Below are positions 1-8,404 of a stretch of 64,000 nt of DNA, in pieces. Origin of the DNA: Phycisphaerales bacterium (GTDB lineage Bacteria > Planctomycetota > Phycisphaerae > Phycisphaerales > UBA1924); the NCBI GenBank assembly GCA_029260345.1, contig JAJDDK010000005.1:62001-126000 (forward strand), given 5' to 3'. The notes beneath the pieces are model-generated. The model had not been told where the DNA came from, did no database searches, and saw only the letters and a program-made list of their open reading frames with translations. Position 1 is the first letter of the stretch. Every line of letters begins with the position of its first letter. Position numbers and translations under genes: made by a program.

Positions 1-1067
1 GTGAAGAGCTGCAGCAGATAGCCCTGATCGTCGGCGTCGACCAGCACGCCGAGTTTGCGGATCTTGTCGTGATCTTCCTTCACCGGGTCGTGCCCGTTTT
101 CGCGCAGGGTGGTGTTCACGCGGTCCCAGACGACTTCGTAATACGTGTCCGGCAGGGAGAGGAAGTCCACATCGCGGCGGCGCAGTTCTGCGACGCTGGA
201 AAGCTCATCATTCGTGCGCAAAGCGAGGTGCTGCACGCCGGGCGTCATGTTGTGCCATTCCAGGTATTCCTGAATCTGGCTCTTTTTCTTGCCTTCGGCG
301 GGCTCGTTGATGGGCATCTTGATGACGCCGAAGCCGCTGGCCATGACCTTGGACATGAGGGCGGAGTATTCGGTCGAGATGTCGTTGTCATCGAAGTGCT
401 TGAAGAGCTTGAACTCAAGCACATTCTCGTACCACTCGACCCAGTGGTTCATCTTGCCTTCTTCGACATTGCCGACGCAGTGGTCGACCCATTGCAGGCC
501 GCAAGGGTTCTTCTTGTTGTATTCGTTGATTCGTCGGGCGTCAGCGGGCTTGAAAAGCGGGCTGAAGCGGCCGCCATTGCGCACGGTCTCGAGGTCGTAC
601 TTCCCGGTGCGCGAAACGAAGGTGTGCGTGGCGCGACCGTAGGACTCGATCGCGGCGCTCGTCACCGAACCATCGTCATCCGACTCCGTCCGCGGCTCAA
701 ACGCGACCTTCGCACCGTTCTTCACCGCGCGCTCAAACGCTTTCTCAGCATCCGCCACGGTGAACGCAACGTCCTTCACGCCGTCGCCGTACTTGCGCAC
801 TTCTTCGCCAATCGGGCTGTCGGGCGTGAGGCCGGTCTGGAGGACAAACCGGATGTTGCCCTGCGTCAGCAGATAGCTCGCCACGTCGCGGCTGCCGGTC
901 GTCAGATCCGAAAACTGCTCGATCTGGAAGCCGAAGGTGTTGGCGTAATAGTGCGCCGCCTGCTTGGCGTTGCCGACATAAAAGCGGACATGGTCCACGT
1001 CGACGAGGCGAAGCGGATCGGTCGTCGCGGCGGCGGAAGTGGCGTTTGATGGCGTAACGGTGGTCAT
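1..1067 (-). CDS. hpd: 4-hydroxyphenylpyruvate dioxygenase, 3' end cut by window edge
   Basis: Converts 4-hydroxyphenylpyruvate to homogentisate in tyrosine breakdown; a cytosolic non-haem Fe(II) enzyme. Reading the minus strand from ATG 1067 gives 355 residues without a stop before the left edge. The product has two vicinal-oxygen-chelate halves: an N-terminal one starting around LRLVDVDHVRFYV, and a C-terminal one with the iron-ligand histidines in WVDHCVGNV and GVQHLAL. The third ligand, a glutamate near the C-terminus, lies outside the window. A strong AGGAGG site sits about 8 nt before the ATG, so the start is secure. It is divergent from the threonine aldolase gene. No homogentisate dioxygenase gene is visible here. 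Confidence 0.93.
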   Translation of the reverse strand, partial: MTTVTPSNATSAAATTDPLRLVDVDHVRFYVGNAKQAAHYYANTFGFQIEQFSDLTTGSRDVASYLLTQGNIRFVLQTGLTPDSPIGEEVRKYGDGVKDVAFTVADAEKAFERAVKNGAKVAFEPRTESDDDGSVTSAAIESYGRATHTFVSRTGKYDLETVRNGGRFSPLFKPADARRINEYNKKNPCGLQWVDHCVGNVEEGKMNHWVEWYENVLEFKLFKHFDDNDISTEYSALMSKVMASGFGVIKMPINEPAEGKKKSQIQEYLEWHNMTPGVQHLALRTNDELSSVAELRRRDVDFLSLPDTYYEVVWDRVNTTLRENGHDPVKEDHDKIRKLGVLVDADDQGYLLQLF

Positions 1068-1291
1068 GGGGTATTCCTCCTCAATGCGTCCTGAGAGGGC
1101 ATGATAGGCAAGAATCAGAGCCACGAGCGCGAGCGAGTGGTGGCTGGGATGAGTTCGCAGAATTGCCCTCGAACTGGCCGTAAATCGCACGCTGGGGCCA
1201 TGTTCAGCCTCAGATCAAATGAACGAATTGACACCGCCTCGACCCCGTGCTTGCGCTTGGGGCTCTGGTCTGGGATGTACACTCCGTCGCA

Positions 1292-2377
1292 ATGCGCACC
1301 TTCCGCTCCGACAACAACGCTGGCATGACGCCCGAAGCCATGCGAGCCATCGCGGACGCCAACGGCGGACATGCCGTCGGCTATGGCGACGATGAGATCA
1401 CGACGCAGGCCGTCGCGGCGTTCAAGAAACTCTTCGGGCCGTCGTGCTCAGTGTTTTTCGTCGCGACTGGCACAGGCGCGAATACGCTCGCGGTCGCAAG
1501 CCTGACGGAGCCATGGCAACGGGTGCTGTGTCATGTGCACAGCCACTGGAATGATGATGAATCGACGGCGCCGGAGCGGATCACGCACTGCCGCACGGCG
1601 CCCCTGCATCCGAGCAGTGGTGATGGGTCGAAGCTGACGCTTGGGGATATTGAACGCGCCGGCGCGCAGGGGCGCGGCGACGTCCATCAACCCGGCCCCG
1701 GCGTGTTGACGATCTCCAACTCAACCGAGTTCGGCACGGTGTACACGCCTGACGAGATGACTGACTTGTGTAATGCAGCGCACAAGTACGGCTACCGCGT
1801 GCATGTGGATGGCTCGCGATTCGCCAACGCCGTCGCATCGATTATTAAGAAGACGGGTGAGTCGGATGCGGGGAAGGTCTGCCGCGCGCTGACGATTGAG
1901 GCGGGTGTGGATGCGCTGTCGTTTGGCGGCACGAAGAATGGACTCGCCATGGGTGAAGCGATTGTATTCTTTTCGCAGGGTGACGGCGCGGCGTACAAAC
2001 GCGCCACCATGTCACTCCCCCACCATCGCAAAGGAACTGGACACCTGCTGAGCAAACATCGCTTTGTGAGTGCGCCGTTTGCGCACACGCTCAAGGACGG
2101 TTCGTGGCTGCGGCACGCCACTCACGCAAACGACATGGCATACCGTCTGAGCGAAGGGATGCGCAATGTCGGCGCCACGGTTCGCTTTCCGACCGAGGCC
2201 AACGGCGTGTTTGTCGAACTTGCAAAGCGAACCCACGACATGCTGGTGTCGCGCGGGCACCGGTACTACCCCTTTGGTGATGTGTCGTGGAATGTTTACC
2301 GCTTTATGTGCAGCTTCGACACGGAGATGGAAGAGATCGAGACGCTGATCAAGGATGTGATCGCGGCTCGGCACTGA
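1292..2377 (+). CDS. ltaE: low-specificity L-threonine aldolase / beta-eliminating lyase family
   Basis: PLP enzyme expected to cleave L-threonine or L-allo-threonine to glycine and acetaldehyde. The 361-residue product starts MRTFRSDN, a typical family N-terminus, so ATG 1292 is preferred over an upstream in-frame start at 1247. The probable PLP lysine is K215 in SFGGTKNG, and D173 in HVDGSR would contact the pyridine nitrogen. This SFGGTKN form resembles the Pseudomonas-type low-specificity enzymes. No good Shine-Dalgarno sequence is seen. It stands alone, followed by a repeat-rich gap. Substrate stereospecificity cannot be read from the sequence. Confidence 0.88.
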   Translation: MRTFRSDNNAGMTPEAMRAIADANGGHAVGYGDDEITTQAVAAFKKLFGPSCSVFFVATGTGANTLAVASLTEPWQRVLCHVHSHWNDDESTAPERITHCRTAPLHPSSGDGSKLTLGDIERAGAQGRGDVHQPGPGVLTISNSTEFGTVYTPDEMTDLCNAAHKYGYRVHVDGSRFANAVASIIKKTGESDAGKVCRALTIEAGVDALSFGGTKNGLAMGEAIVFFSQGDGAAYKRATMSLPHHRKGTGHLLSKHRFVSAPFAHTLKDGSWLRHATHANDMAYRLSEGMRNVGATVRFPTEANGVFVELAKRTHDMLVSRGHRYYPFGDVSWNVYRFMCSFDTEMEEIETLIKDVIAARH

Positions 2378-2737
2378 TGAAATATGGCCGTGTGCCACTG
2401 CACTTAAGCAGTGGAGATTCTTGCCTCCTCCCCTGCCCCGCGGGGGAGGACCGAGGAGGGGGCTTCTCCGTTTACTTTCCCTCCGCGCCTCGAACGTGAA
2501 CCACGCAATCGAGCAATGGAGAAGTGAGTAGTTCAGTAGCCCTCCCCCTGCCCCCTCCCGCAAGGCGGGAGGGGAGGCCGTCTGATCCGAACCGTCCCGA
2601 CGTGTCGGGATCAGGACGCGGTTTCCAAAGAACTCACTTCATCGCGTGCCACTGCTCTCAAGCAGTGGTGAACCATTGGACGACACTTTGAAGGTCGCAC
2701 TGCTCAAGAGCAGTGGCACACGATTCTTGAAGTTTGC
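2378..2737. repeat. gene-free gap holding palindromic repeats
   Basis: No convincing ORF. Three copies of a hairpin-forming element built on GTGCCACTGC-n-GCAGTGG lie at 2392-2414, 2646-2668 and (inverted) 2698-2720. Between them are two GC-rich hairpins of the CCCTCCCC/GGGGAGG type (about 2424-2460 and 2541-2578), and at 2586-2630 a hairpin with a CCGAACCG...CGGTTTCC frame that resembles the repeat at 23958 and 53471. The gap lies between the aldolase stop and the 3' end of a converging lipoprotein gene, so the hairpins could act as terminators or mRNA-end stabilisers. Confidence 0.7.
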
Positions 2738-3376
2738 TTACTTCAAAGGCGGCAAGCCTGAATCAGCGCGCCATTGGTTCAAGAGTGCGCGCATGCGCTG
2801 CGGGTGATCGCCGCTGGGATCAACGTTTCCGTTTGGCATGAGAGCCGCGAGTTCTTCAGGATTGTTTGCGCGAGCCCAAGTGAGGAACTCTGTCGTTCGG
2901 CCTTGAGGTCGCGCGCCTGTATCCGCTGGTGCGACGAGCAATCCGACGAGTCGGCCGTCATCATCAAGGAAATACGTGTTGCGATTCGTCACCCAGCCGC
3001 GATCAAGCAAAAGGAAGTAATCGTTCGTCTCGCGATAGACCATCGCGACTTGGTTCTCACCCGATTCCCATTGAATGATCTCGGAACGCTTGTTGAAATG
3101 CTTGTCCCACGCGGCCCACGGCCCGGTTGAACCGCTGCCGACGCTCCACGGCATGCCCTCGCCCTGTTTCACGTCGAACCAGCGGCGCGCATCCGGCGAC
3201 ATCATTGCTTGGGCGTCGGCGTAATCCTCCGCCGCGAGTTTGGCGCGAAATTGCTCGACGGTTCGCTGCGCGGCTGACGGGCCCGCAGCGCATCCGATCA
3301 ACACAAACCCCGCTACCGCTATCGCCAGATAGAATGCGATTCTCAAGGGGCGTCTCCTCTGACTTGTGTTTCGCAT
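2738..3376 (-). CDS. predicted lipoprotein, unknown function
   Basis: 212 residues. The N-terminus has basic residues, a hydrophobic stretch and a lipobox ending LIGC (Cys about residue 29), so it should be lipid-modified and membrane-anchored. The mature part carries alternating charged and aromatic blocks (TVEQFRAKLAAEDY, ARRWFDVKQG) that look like a small alpha+beta SnoaL/NTF2-type fold, but this is weak. The family is not recognised. The start has no clear Shine-Dalgarno site. It is divergent from the beta-propeller gene, with about 107 nt between their starts. Confidence 0.75.
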   Translation of the reverse strand: MRNTSQRRRPLRIAFYLAIAVAGFVLIGCAAGPSAAQRTVEQFRAKLAAEDYADAQAMMSPDARRWFDVKQGEGMPWSVGSGSTGPWAAWDKHFNKRSEIIQWESGENQVAMVYRETNDYFLLLDRGWVTNRNTYFLDDDGRLVGLLVAPADTGARPQGRTTEFLTWARANNPEELAALMPNGNVDPSGDHPQRMRALLNQWRADSGLPPLK

Positions 3377-3483
3377 GTGATTCGAGCGCCTTGCCGCAAC
3401 GGCGCCCCGGTGTCGGGCGTACCACTGGCCGGCGGCGCGGATTCACCTTCTGCCGCCGATTCAAGGTGATGGAGACTCCACCC

Positions 3484-4518
3484 ATGCGCACTTTTCGACA
3501 ACTCTCATTTCTCGCGGCGGCTACGCTCCTCTTCGCATCGCCCGCGATTGCGGGCACGCTGGTCGTCCTGAACAAATCCGAAGCAGACGTCACGTTTCTG
3601 AATGCGGACACAGGTCGCGAGATCTCTCGGATTCCGGTGGGCGATGGGCCGCACGAAGCCGCGACTTCGCCCGACGGCAAGACGATCGTTGTGTGCAACT
3701 ATGGTGGACGCGAGCCGGGCTCGACGCTGAGTGTGATCGAGCGCAACGGTCGGCGCATGAAATCGTCGCTGATCAAGCTTGGGAATTATCACCGGCCGCA
3801 CGGCATTGTGTTCTTGAGCGATGGCGATCGCGTGGTGGTGACGGCGGAAGCGGAAAAGAAACTGCTGATCGTGAACATTCGCACCGGCGCGGTTGAAGCC
3901 GCGATCGATACGGATCAGGAAACGTCGCACATGGTGGCGCTGACGCCGAACGAAGAACTCGCGTTTGTCGCGAACATCCGATCGGGCAGTGTGTCCGTGA
4001 TTAATCTGGTGAAGAAGGAACTGGTCAAAGTCATTCCGACCGGCGCCGGAGCGGAAGGCGTGTACGTGCACCCGACGCGGCCGGAAGTGTGGGTGACGAA
4101 TCGTGCCGCGAACACGATCAGCATTATTGACACGGATTCGCTGGACATTGTGCGCACGCTGGACAGCGGCCGCGTGCCGATACGCGTCTCGATCACGCCG
4201 AACGGCAAGCATGCGCTAGTGAGCTGCGCCGACAGCGGCGACGTGTGGGTGTACGACGTTGAATCGCGCAAAAAGATCGCGGCGATCGCCATGGATGCCG
4301 AAGCAATCACGCCGGACGAGCGGCAGAAACGCCTCTTCGGCGATCAGTTTGAAGAAAGCCCCGTGCCCGTCGGCATTCTCATTGAGCCGAACGGCCAGCG
4401 CGCTTTTGTTGCAAACACCAACGCGGATGTCATCACGGTGATTGATCTGGAGACGTGGCGCATCGCCGGGCGCATGCGCGCCGGGAAAGAGCCGGACGGC
4501 ATGGCGTGGGTTGATTAG
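3484..4518 (+). CDS. exported YVTN/YncE-type beta-propeller protein
   Basis: 344 residues. A signal peptide (MRTFRQLSFLAAATLLFASPAIA) is followed by repeated blades of about 40 residues with the pattern 'v.v.n...n.vsviD..t..v...i..G..P.gv..sPDGk', for example FVANIRSGSVSVINL and VWVTNRAANTISIIDTD. Such proteins are periplasmic or surface scaffolds; some bind haem or metal, but no ligand set is obvious here. ATG 3484 is chosen because it starts the signal peptide and follows a GGAG at 3471-3474; the frame is open much further upstream. It converges on the TlpA-like gene with only 15 nt between stops. Confidence 0.88.
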   Translation: MRTFRQLSFLAAATLLFASPAIAGTLVVLNKSEADVTFLNADTGREISRIPVGDGPHEAATSPDGKTIVVCNYGGREPGSTLSVIERNGRRMKSSLIKLGNYHRPHGIVFLSDGDRVVVTAEAEKKLLIVNIRTGAVEAAIDTDQETSHMVALTPNEELAFVANIRSGSVSVINLVKKELVKVIPTGAGAEGVYVHPTRPEVWVTNRAANTISIIDTDSLDIVRTLDSGRVPIRVSITPNGKHALVSCADSGDVWVYDVESRKKIAAIAMDAEAITPDERQKRLFGDQFEESPVPVGILIEPNGQRAFVANTNADVITVIDLETWRIAGRMRAGKEPDGMAWVD

Positions 4519-4533
4519 CGCTTGAACGGCGCG

Positions 4534-5718
4534 TCAGTCGCCGCGCTTCACAAGAATCACTGGCATCGGCCGCTGCTCTAGCCTCACGTCGAGGCCGAGC
4601 TGGTCGCGCAGCGCCGCGACGACGGACTGCGGATCGTTCACATCCCATTTGATTTCAAAGTTCCAGCCCCCTTCAAGGCCGGTCTCATCAATCACCGGGG
4701 CGCGCAGGTCGCGCTGCAAATTGGCGACGATCTGCTGAATCGGGACGTTCGTCGCTATGACGTGGCCGTCGCCGCCTTTGATGGCGGGCTGATCCGTGCC
4801 GCGCACGAGGTGCATGGCGCCGGCCGGACGTGAACGCAGCACATACACGGGGACCGTGCGCTCAACTTCTTTCAACCTCGGCTGAGCCATTTGCTCGATG
4901 ATGGCTCGCAGCATCGCATCGGTCATGCTGGAGTCCGGTTGTGGCGGCACAATGCGCACGTCGTAACGCGCATCAAGCAGGAGATCGTCCGACACAAAGC
5001 GATACGCTTCGATGTTTGTGATGAGCGAAAGCAAATCCGCCAGCGTCGCGGCTCTCGCCTGAAACTCATCCCCCTTCCAGATCGCCATGCGATCGCCGGG
5101 TTTGGCGGGGCGCACTTCAACCTGCATCAGCGGGAACGCACGATTGCGCAGCGTTTCCGGCGCGTTCGGATCTTCGTAGAGCTCCGTCAACTTCACGTTC
5201 GGCGTGCGCCCGTTCATGATGGTGCGCAACATCTCGGGGTTCAGCTCATCGGGATGCACGAGCGCCGCGACGATTCCCTTGGGATTGATCACGACCGCCA
5301 TCGGCACGCCCGGCACCGCATACTCGCCCCACATCGACCAGTCGGGATCAAGCCCGACGTACGCGCTCATGCCGACTTCGGCCATGTATTTGCGCACGGC
5401 GGTTTCGTCTTCGTTGGTCAGCGCGATGAACGTGACCGGCTCATCCTTCATCTCGCGGGCCAGCTCATTGAAGTGCGGCATCGCTTCATGGCATTTCGGG
5501 CAATTGATTGAAAAGAACTCAATGACGAGGGTCCGCCCCTTGTTGCCGCTGAGCGTAGGGGGCACGTTGGATGGCGCATTGAGCAAGCGATCAATGGAAA
5601 GCTCCGGCGCCGGCATCCCGACCCAGACGACGCCGGCGTGCGCCGCGGCAGCGAACAGGATGGCGCCTGCGATGACCATCGCGGCGAGTCGGCAGGACTG
5701 TTTCATCACGTATCGCAT
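4534..5718 (-). CDS. exported TlpA-like thioredoxin fused to a TIGR03435-type domain
   Basis: 394 residues. A signal peptide (residues 1 to about 28) precedes a TlpA/ResA-like thioredoxin domain (about 35-165) with redox motif C73-P-K-C76 in FFSINCPKCHEAM and the cis-proline segment GVPMAVVI. The C-terminal half (about 200-394) ends LRDQLGLDVRLEQRPMPVI, which matches the end of the TIGR03435/DUF3738 family ('soil-associated' proteins, common in Acidobacteria). The role is probably thiol-disulfide exchange in the periplasm, target unknown. GGAGGA lies 10 nt before ATG 5718, which decides the start over the next ATG at 5706. Confidence 0.85.
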   Translation of the reverse strand: MRYVMKQSCRLAAMVIAGAILFAAAAHAGVVWVGMPAPELSIDRLLNAPSNVPPTLSGNKGRTLVIEFFSINCPKCHEAMPHFNELAREMKDEPVTFIALTNEDETAVRKYMAEVGMSAYVGLDPDWSMWGEYAVPGVPMAVVINPKGIVAALVHPDELNPEMLRTIMNGRTPNVKLTELYEDPNAPETLRNRAFPLMQVEVRPAKPGDRMAIWKGDEFQARAATLADLLSLITNIEAYRFVSDDLLLDARYDVRIVPPQPDSSMTDAMLRAIIEQMAQPRLKEVERTVPVYVLRSRPAGAMHLVRGTDQPAIKGGDGHVIATNVPIQQIVANLQRDLRAPVIDETGLEGGWNFEIKWDVNDPQSVVAALRDQLGLDVRLEQRPMPVILVKRGD

Positions 5719-5834
5719 CGGCAGCGGCTCCTCCGAACGAACCTCACGAATGATTGAATCAAAACGGCCACGCAGGTGCGGCGTTCAACCGGTGATTTCC
5801 TCACGAAATCCCAACACACGGTACCGGGAGCCCC

Positions 5835-6932
5835 ATGCTAGGCTTCGCCCCACCGATGACGACCTCGATCACGCTTAGTTCGCTCAGCAAGCACATCGGT
5901 TCCGTCCGGGCCGTGGACGACATCACGCTGACGATTGAACCGGGCGAATTGTTCTTCCTGCTTGGGCCGTCCGGGTGCGGCAAGACGACGATGCTGCGCC
6001 TCATCGCGGGCTTTATTGAACCGACAGCCGGGCGCGTGCTGTTCGGTGATCGCGATGTCACGAAACTGGCGCCCAACAAACGCAACGCGGGCATGGTGTT
6101 CCAGAGCTATGCGCTGTGGCCGCACATGACGGTGCTGCAGAACGTGGCGTTTGGTCTGGGGGCGAAGAAAGTCCCGAAGCCCGAGCGCCGCGAACGTGCC
6201 ATGCAGGCTTTGAAAAGCGTGCAAATGGAAGAATGCGCGAGCCGCAAGCCGTCGCAGCTTTCGGGCGGACAGCAGCAGCGCGTGGCGCTGGCGCGAGCAT
6301 TGGCGGTGGAGCCGCAGGTGCTGCTGCTTGATGAACCGCTGAGCAACCTCGATGCAAAATTGCGGCTCGAGATGCGCAGTGAGATCCGTCGCCTCTGCAA
6401 GAAAGCCGCGATCACGACGATCTATGTGACTCACGACCAGGCGGAAGCGCTGAGCATGGCGGACCGGCTCGCCGTGATGCGTGCAGGAAAAATCGTGCAA
6501 GTCGATACACCGGTCGGCGCCTACCGGCGTCCGAAGAGCCGCTTCGTCGCGGAATTCCTCGGCGAAACGAATTTGATTCCGGCGACGATTGTCGGGCGGC
6601 GCGGCGACGACATTGAACTTGACTCCCCCGCCGGGCGACTGATCGCCCAATCGAATGGATTGATGTTATCGGACCTCAAGAACGTCGTTTGCTCGATCCG
6701 GCCGGAAGCGGCGCGGCTCGGAGCGTCCTTGAATTGCGACAACGTCTTTGATGCCAACAATTTAGAATCGATCTATCTCGGCAGCACGGCGCAGCGGCTC
6801 GTGAGCATCGGTAGCCAAGGCGTGCAGTTGAAAGTGAACGAGCCTAATCCTGAAGGCGGCGGGCCGACGGCTGGTAAGCTGCAAGTATCTGTGAATAAAG
6901 AAGATATCGTAATTCTGCCAGACGTCGATTGA
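5835..6932 (+). CDS. ABC transporter ATP-binding protein, PotA/FbpC-like
   Basis: 365 residues. The nucleotide-binding domain has Walker A GPSGCGKTT (about 44-52), Q-loop VFQSYALWP, signature LSGGQQQRVALARAL, Walker B VLLLDEP, D-loop SNLDA and H-loop THD. A C-terminal TOBE-like extension (about 245-360) places it with importers of the spermidine/putrescine, Fe(III) or sugar type. No permease or binding protein is nearby, so the substrate is unknown. Either ATG 5835 (GGGAG at 5826-5830) or ATG 5856 (a TAGGCT hexamer 11 nt before it) could be the start. It converges on the histidine kinase gene with 9 nt between the ends. Confidence 0.9.
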   Translation: MLGFAPPMTTSITLSSLSKHIGSVRAVDDITLTIEPGELFFLLGPSGCGKTTMLRLIAGFIEPTAGRVLFGDRDVTKLAPNKRNAGMVFQSYALWPHMTVLQNVAFGLGAKKVPKPERRERAMQALKSVQMEECASRKPSQLSGGQQQRVALARALAVEPQVLLLDEPLSNLDAKLRLEMRSEIRRLCKKAAITTIYVTHDQAEALSMADRLAVMRAGKIVQVDTPVGAYRRPKSRFVAEFLGETNLIPATIVGRRGDDIELDSPAGRLIAQSNGLMLSDLKNVVCSIRPEAARLGASLNCDNVFDANNLESIYLGSTAQRLVSIGSQGVQLKVNEPNPEGGGPTAGKLQVSVNKEDIVILPDVD

Positions 6933-6941
6933 ACTCGTGGT

Positions 6942-7697
6942 TCACGCCGCGACGGATGCGGCTTCGAGCTGGTCCGGCGCTTTGATAATGATCTGCGCTC
7001 CACCCTCCGGGCGGTTGGAGGCTTCGATTTTTGCATCGATGCATTGCGACAAGAGCCGCACGACTTCGAGCCCGACACCACCTTGCCATGGGTCGAAGGA
7101 ATTTCCAGCGATGTCGCCATTCTCACTGAGCCGTTCGAGAACCGCTTGCGGCAATCCCGGACCGTTGTCAGTAACGCAGAACGCGACGCCGCGCATCGAA
7201 CCGGCAGCGCTGTTCCACGTGGAACGATGCACTGAGATTGAAACGCCCGAGGGATCCCCGCCGCTGACCCGAACCGCGTTCGAAATGAGATTCGAAATGA
7301 TGTGGTGAAGAACCGCTGAGTTCGTGGCGAGCGAGAGATCGCCGGACGCAAACTCCACGCGAGGAGCGTCGTCAGCGTTCCACGTGGAACAACTTTCCAA
7401 GGCGCCTGAAATCACATTCGATGGATGAACGCCGTCCACAAACCCGCTTTCGCGCTCTAGAATCGCTTCTGTAATCACCGAAACGCGGTCGATCGTTCGA
7501 ATCACGCGGCTGGCAAGTGGATCAGAATCGCCCCGATTGGTTGATGCTTTTGCGGTTTGTGCGGCGATGCGAAGCGGGGAAAGCGCGTTCCGCACCTCAT
7601 GAGCCACCATTCGCGCCAGCGTGTCGAACGCAGCGCTCGTCGGCGGCGAGTCCGGCTGCGATGGAGCATTCTCGTGATGGCGTGACTGGGGGCGCAT
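6942..7697 (-). CDS. soluble histidine kinase, transmitter only
   Basis: About 251 residues from ATG 7697; the frame stays open to a TTG at 7763 that overlaps the Nudix gene. The H-box is AHEVRNALSPL (phospho-acceptor His about 33), the N-box NLISNAVR, G1 DNGPGLP and G2 GGVGLEVVRLL, so both catalytic halves look intact. There is no transmembrane segment and no recognisable sensor domain, only a short polar N-terminus. No response regulator gene is adjacent. Two parS-like palindromes lie within its coding sequence (7212 and 7377). It is transcribed after the Nudix gene, 44 nt downstream. Confidence 0.83.
   Translation of the reverse strand: MRPQSRHHENAPSQPDSPPTSAAFDTLARMVAHEVRNALSPLRIAAQTAKASTNRGDSDPLASRVIRTIDRVSVITEAILERESGFVDGVHPSNVISGALESCSTWNADDAPRVEFASGDLSLATNSAVLHHIISNLISNAVRVSGGDPSGVSISVHRSTWNSAAGSMRGVAFCVTDNGPGLPQAVLERLSENGDIAGNSFDPWQGGVGLEVVRLLSQCIDAKIEASNRPEGGAQIIIKAPDQLEAASVAA
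7212..7225. other. parS-like ParB binding site 1
   Basis: Perfect 14-bp palindrome GTTCCACGTGGAAC. Extended to 16 bp it reads TGTTCCACGTGGAACG, one base from the bacterial parS consensus TGTTNCACGTGNAACA. It lies inside the histidine kinase gene, 1.2 kb from parB. Confidence 0.9.
7377..7390. other. parS-like ParB binding site 2
   Basis: Same perfect 14-bp palindrome GTTCCACGTGGAAC; the 16-mer CGTTCCACGTGGAACA has 15 of 16 consensus bases. It is inside the histidine kinase coding sequence, 165 bp from site 1. Confidence 0.9.
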
Positions 7698-7741
7698 CGA
7701 AGCGCCACTATCGGGCAAATCACAGGCTGAAATAAGGCGAT

Positions 7742-8197
7742 TCAGTTCGACTCGGACAACCAATCAATCGCCGTTTCGCCCGCCGCCCGTTCAGCCACCC
7801 ACGTGGCGATTGCCTGGGGAAGCATGGTCGCATCAAGCAGTTCGTTCGCGCGGCGCCATTCAAATGCAATCTTTGACTCGAGGCTCACAACCGTCGAAGG
7901 CCAATCGCCGGTCATCGGTTCCACGTGGAACACCAGGTTCAACTCATGGCGAGGCTTGCCTCGCTGCTCAAATCGAAACTCCGCAACCAGCAGCAGGGGG
8001 CCGGTGCGTACCTGCAATCCCGTCTCTTCATCGAACTCGCGGGCGCAAGCCTCCGCCGCCGATTCGCCCGGCTCAACATGACCGCCAGGTAGATAGCAGT
8101 AGCCGTGCTTCACGTTCTGGCAGACGAGCACTTCATCGCCGCGCCTCGCGACGCCGCGGGCGATGACTTCAATTCGTTTTGGATCTGCTGAGTTCAA
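7742..8197 (-). CDS. Nudix hydrolase
   Basis: 151 residues. A complete Nudix box (G-x5-E-x7-REU-x-EE-x-GU) spans about residues 39-61: GHVEPGE, then ACAREFDEETGL, with all catalytic and Mg-binding glutamates present. It should hydrolyse a nucleoside diphosphate linked to another group; the substrate (oxidised dNTP, NDP-sugar, ADP-ribose) cannot be told. The start is a TTG at 8197, because a stop lies just upstream in frame. A parS-like site lies within the gene at 7918-7931. Divergent from parB. Confidence 0.88.
   Translation of the reverse strand: MNSADPKRIEVIARGVARRGDEVLVCQNVKHGYCYLPGGHVEPGESAAEACAREFDEETGLQVRTGPLLLVAEFRFEQRGKPRHELNLVFHVEPMTGDWPSTVVSLESKIAFEWRRANELLDATMLPQAIATWVAERAAGETAIDWLSESN
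7918..7931. other. parS-like ParB binding site 3
   Basis: Third perfect 14-bp GTTCCACGTGGAAC; the 16-mer GGTTCCACGTGGAACA has 15 of 16 consensus bases. It is inside the Nudix gene, 474 bp before the parB start. Confidence 0.9.
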
Positions 8198-8404
8198 CGT
8201 GCTTCATCCATCGGCGATCGCGGCTTCGCCAACCTCCAAATTGTGCGGTACGATGTGCCGCAGGCCCGATATCTGTCATTGAGAGCTCGAATTCAAACTG
8301 TTGTTTTCTTGCTCTCAAGGTGACTTGGTGGTCCTTGGTCCGTCCGATAACCGTATACGCGCCGCCGCGAGCTGATCACACGATAGCGGCAGGGGAGCTC
8401 AGAC

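Noticed and set aside
69-1049. Long open frame on the plus strand opposite hpd
   Set aside because: It is the antisense of a clear dioxygenase gene; its sequence has no domain pattern and is rich in H, V and D as expected from antisense of GC-rich codons.
3505-4212. Minus-strand frame opposite the beta-propeller gene
   Set aside because: Arginine/histidine-rich shadow of a gene with a signal peptide and clear repeats.
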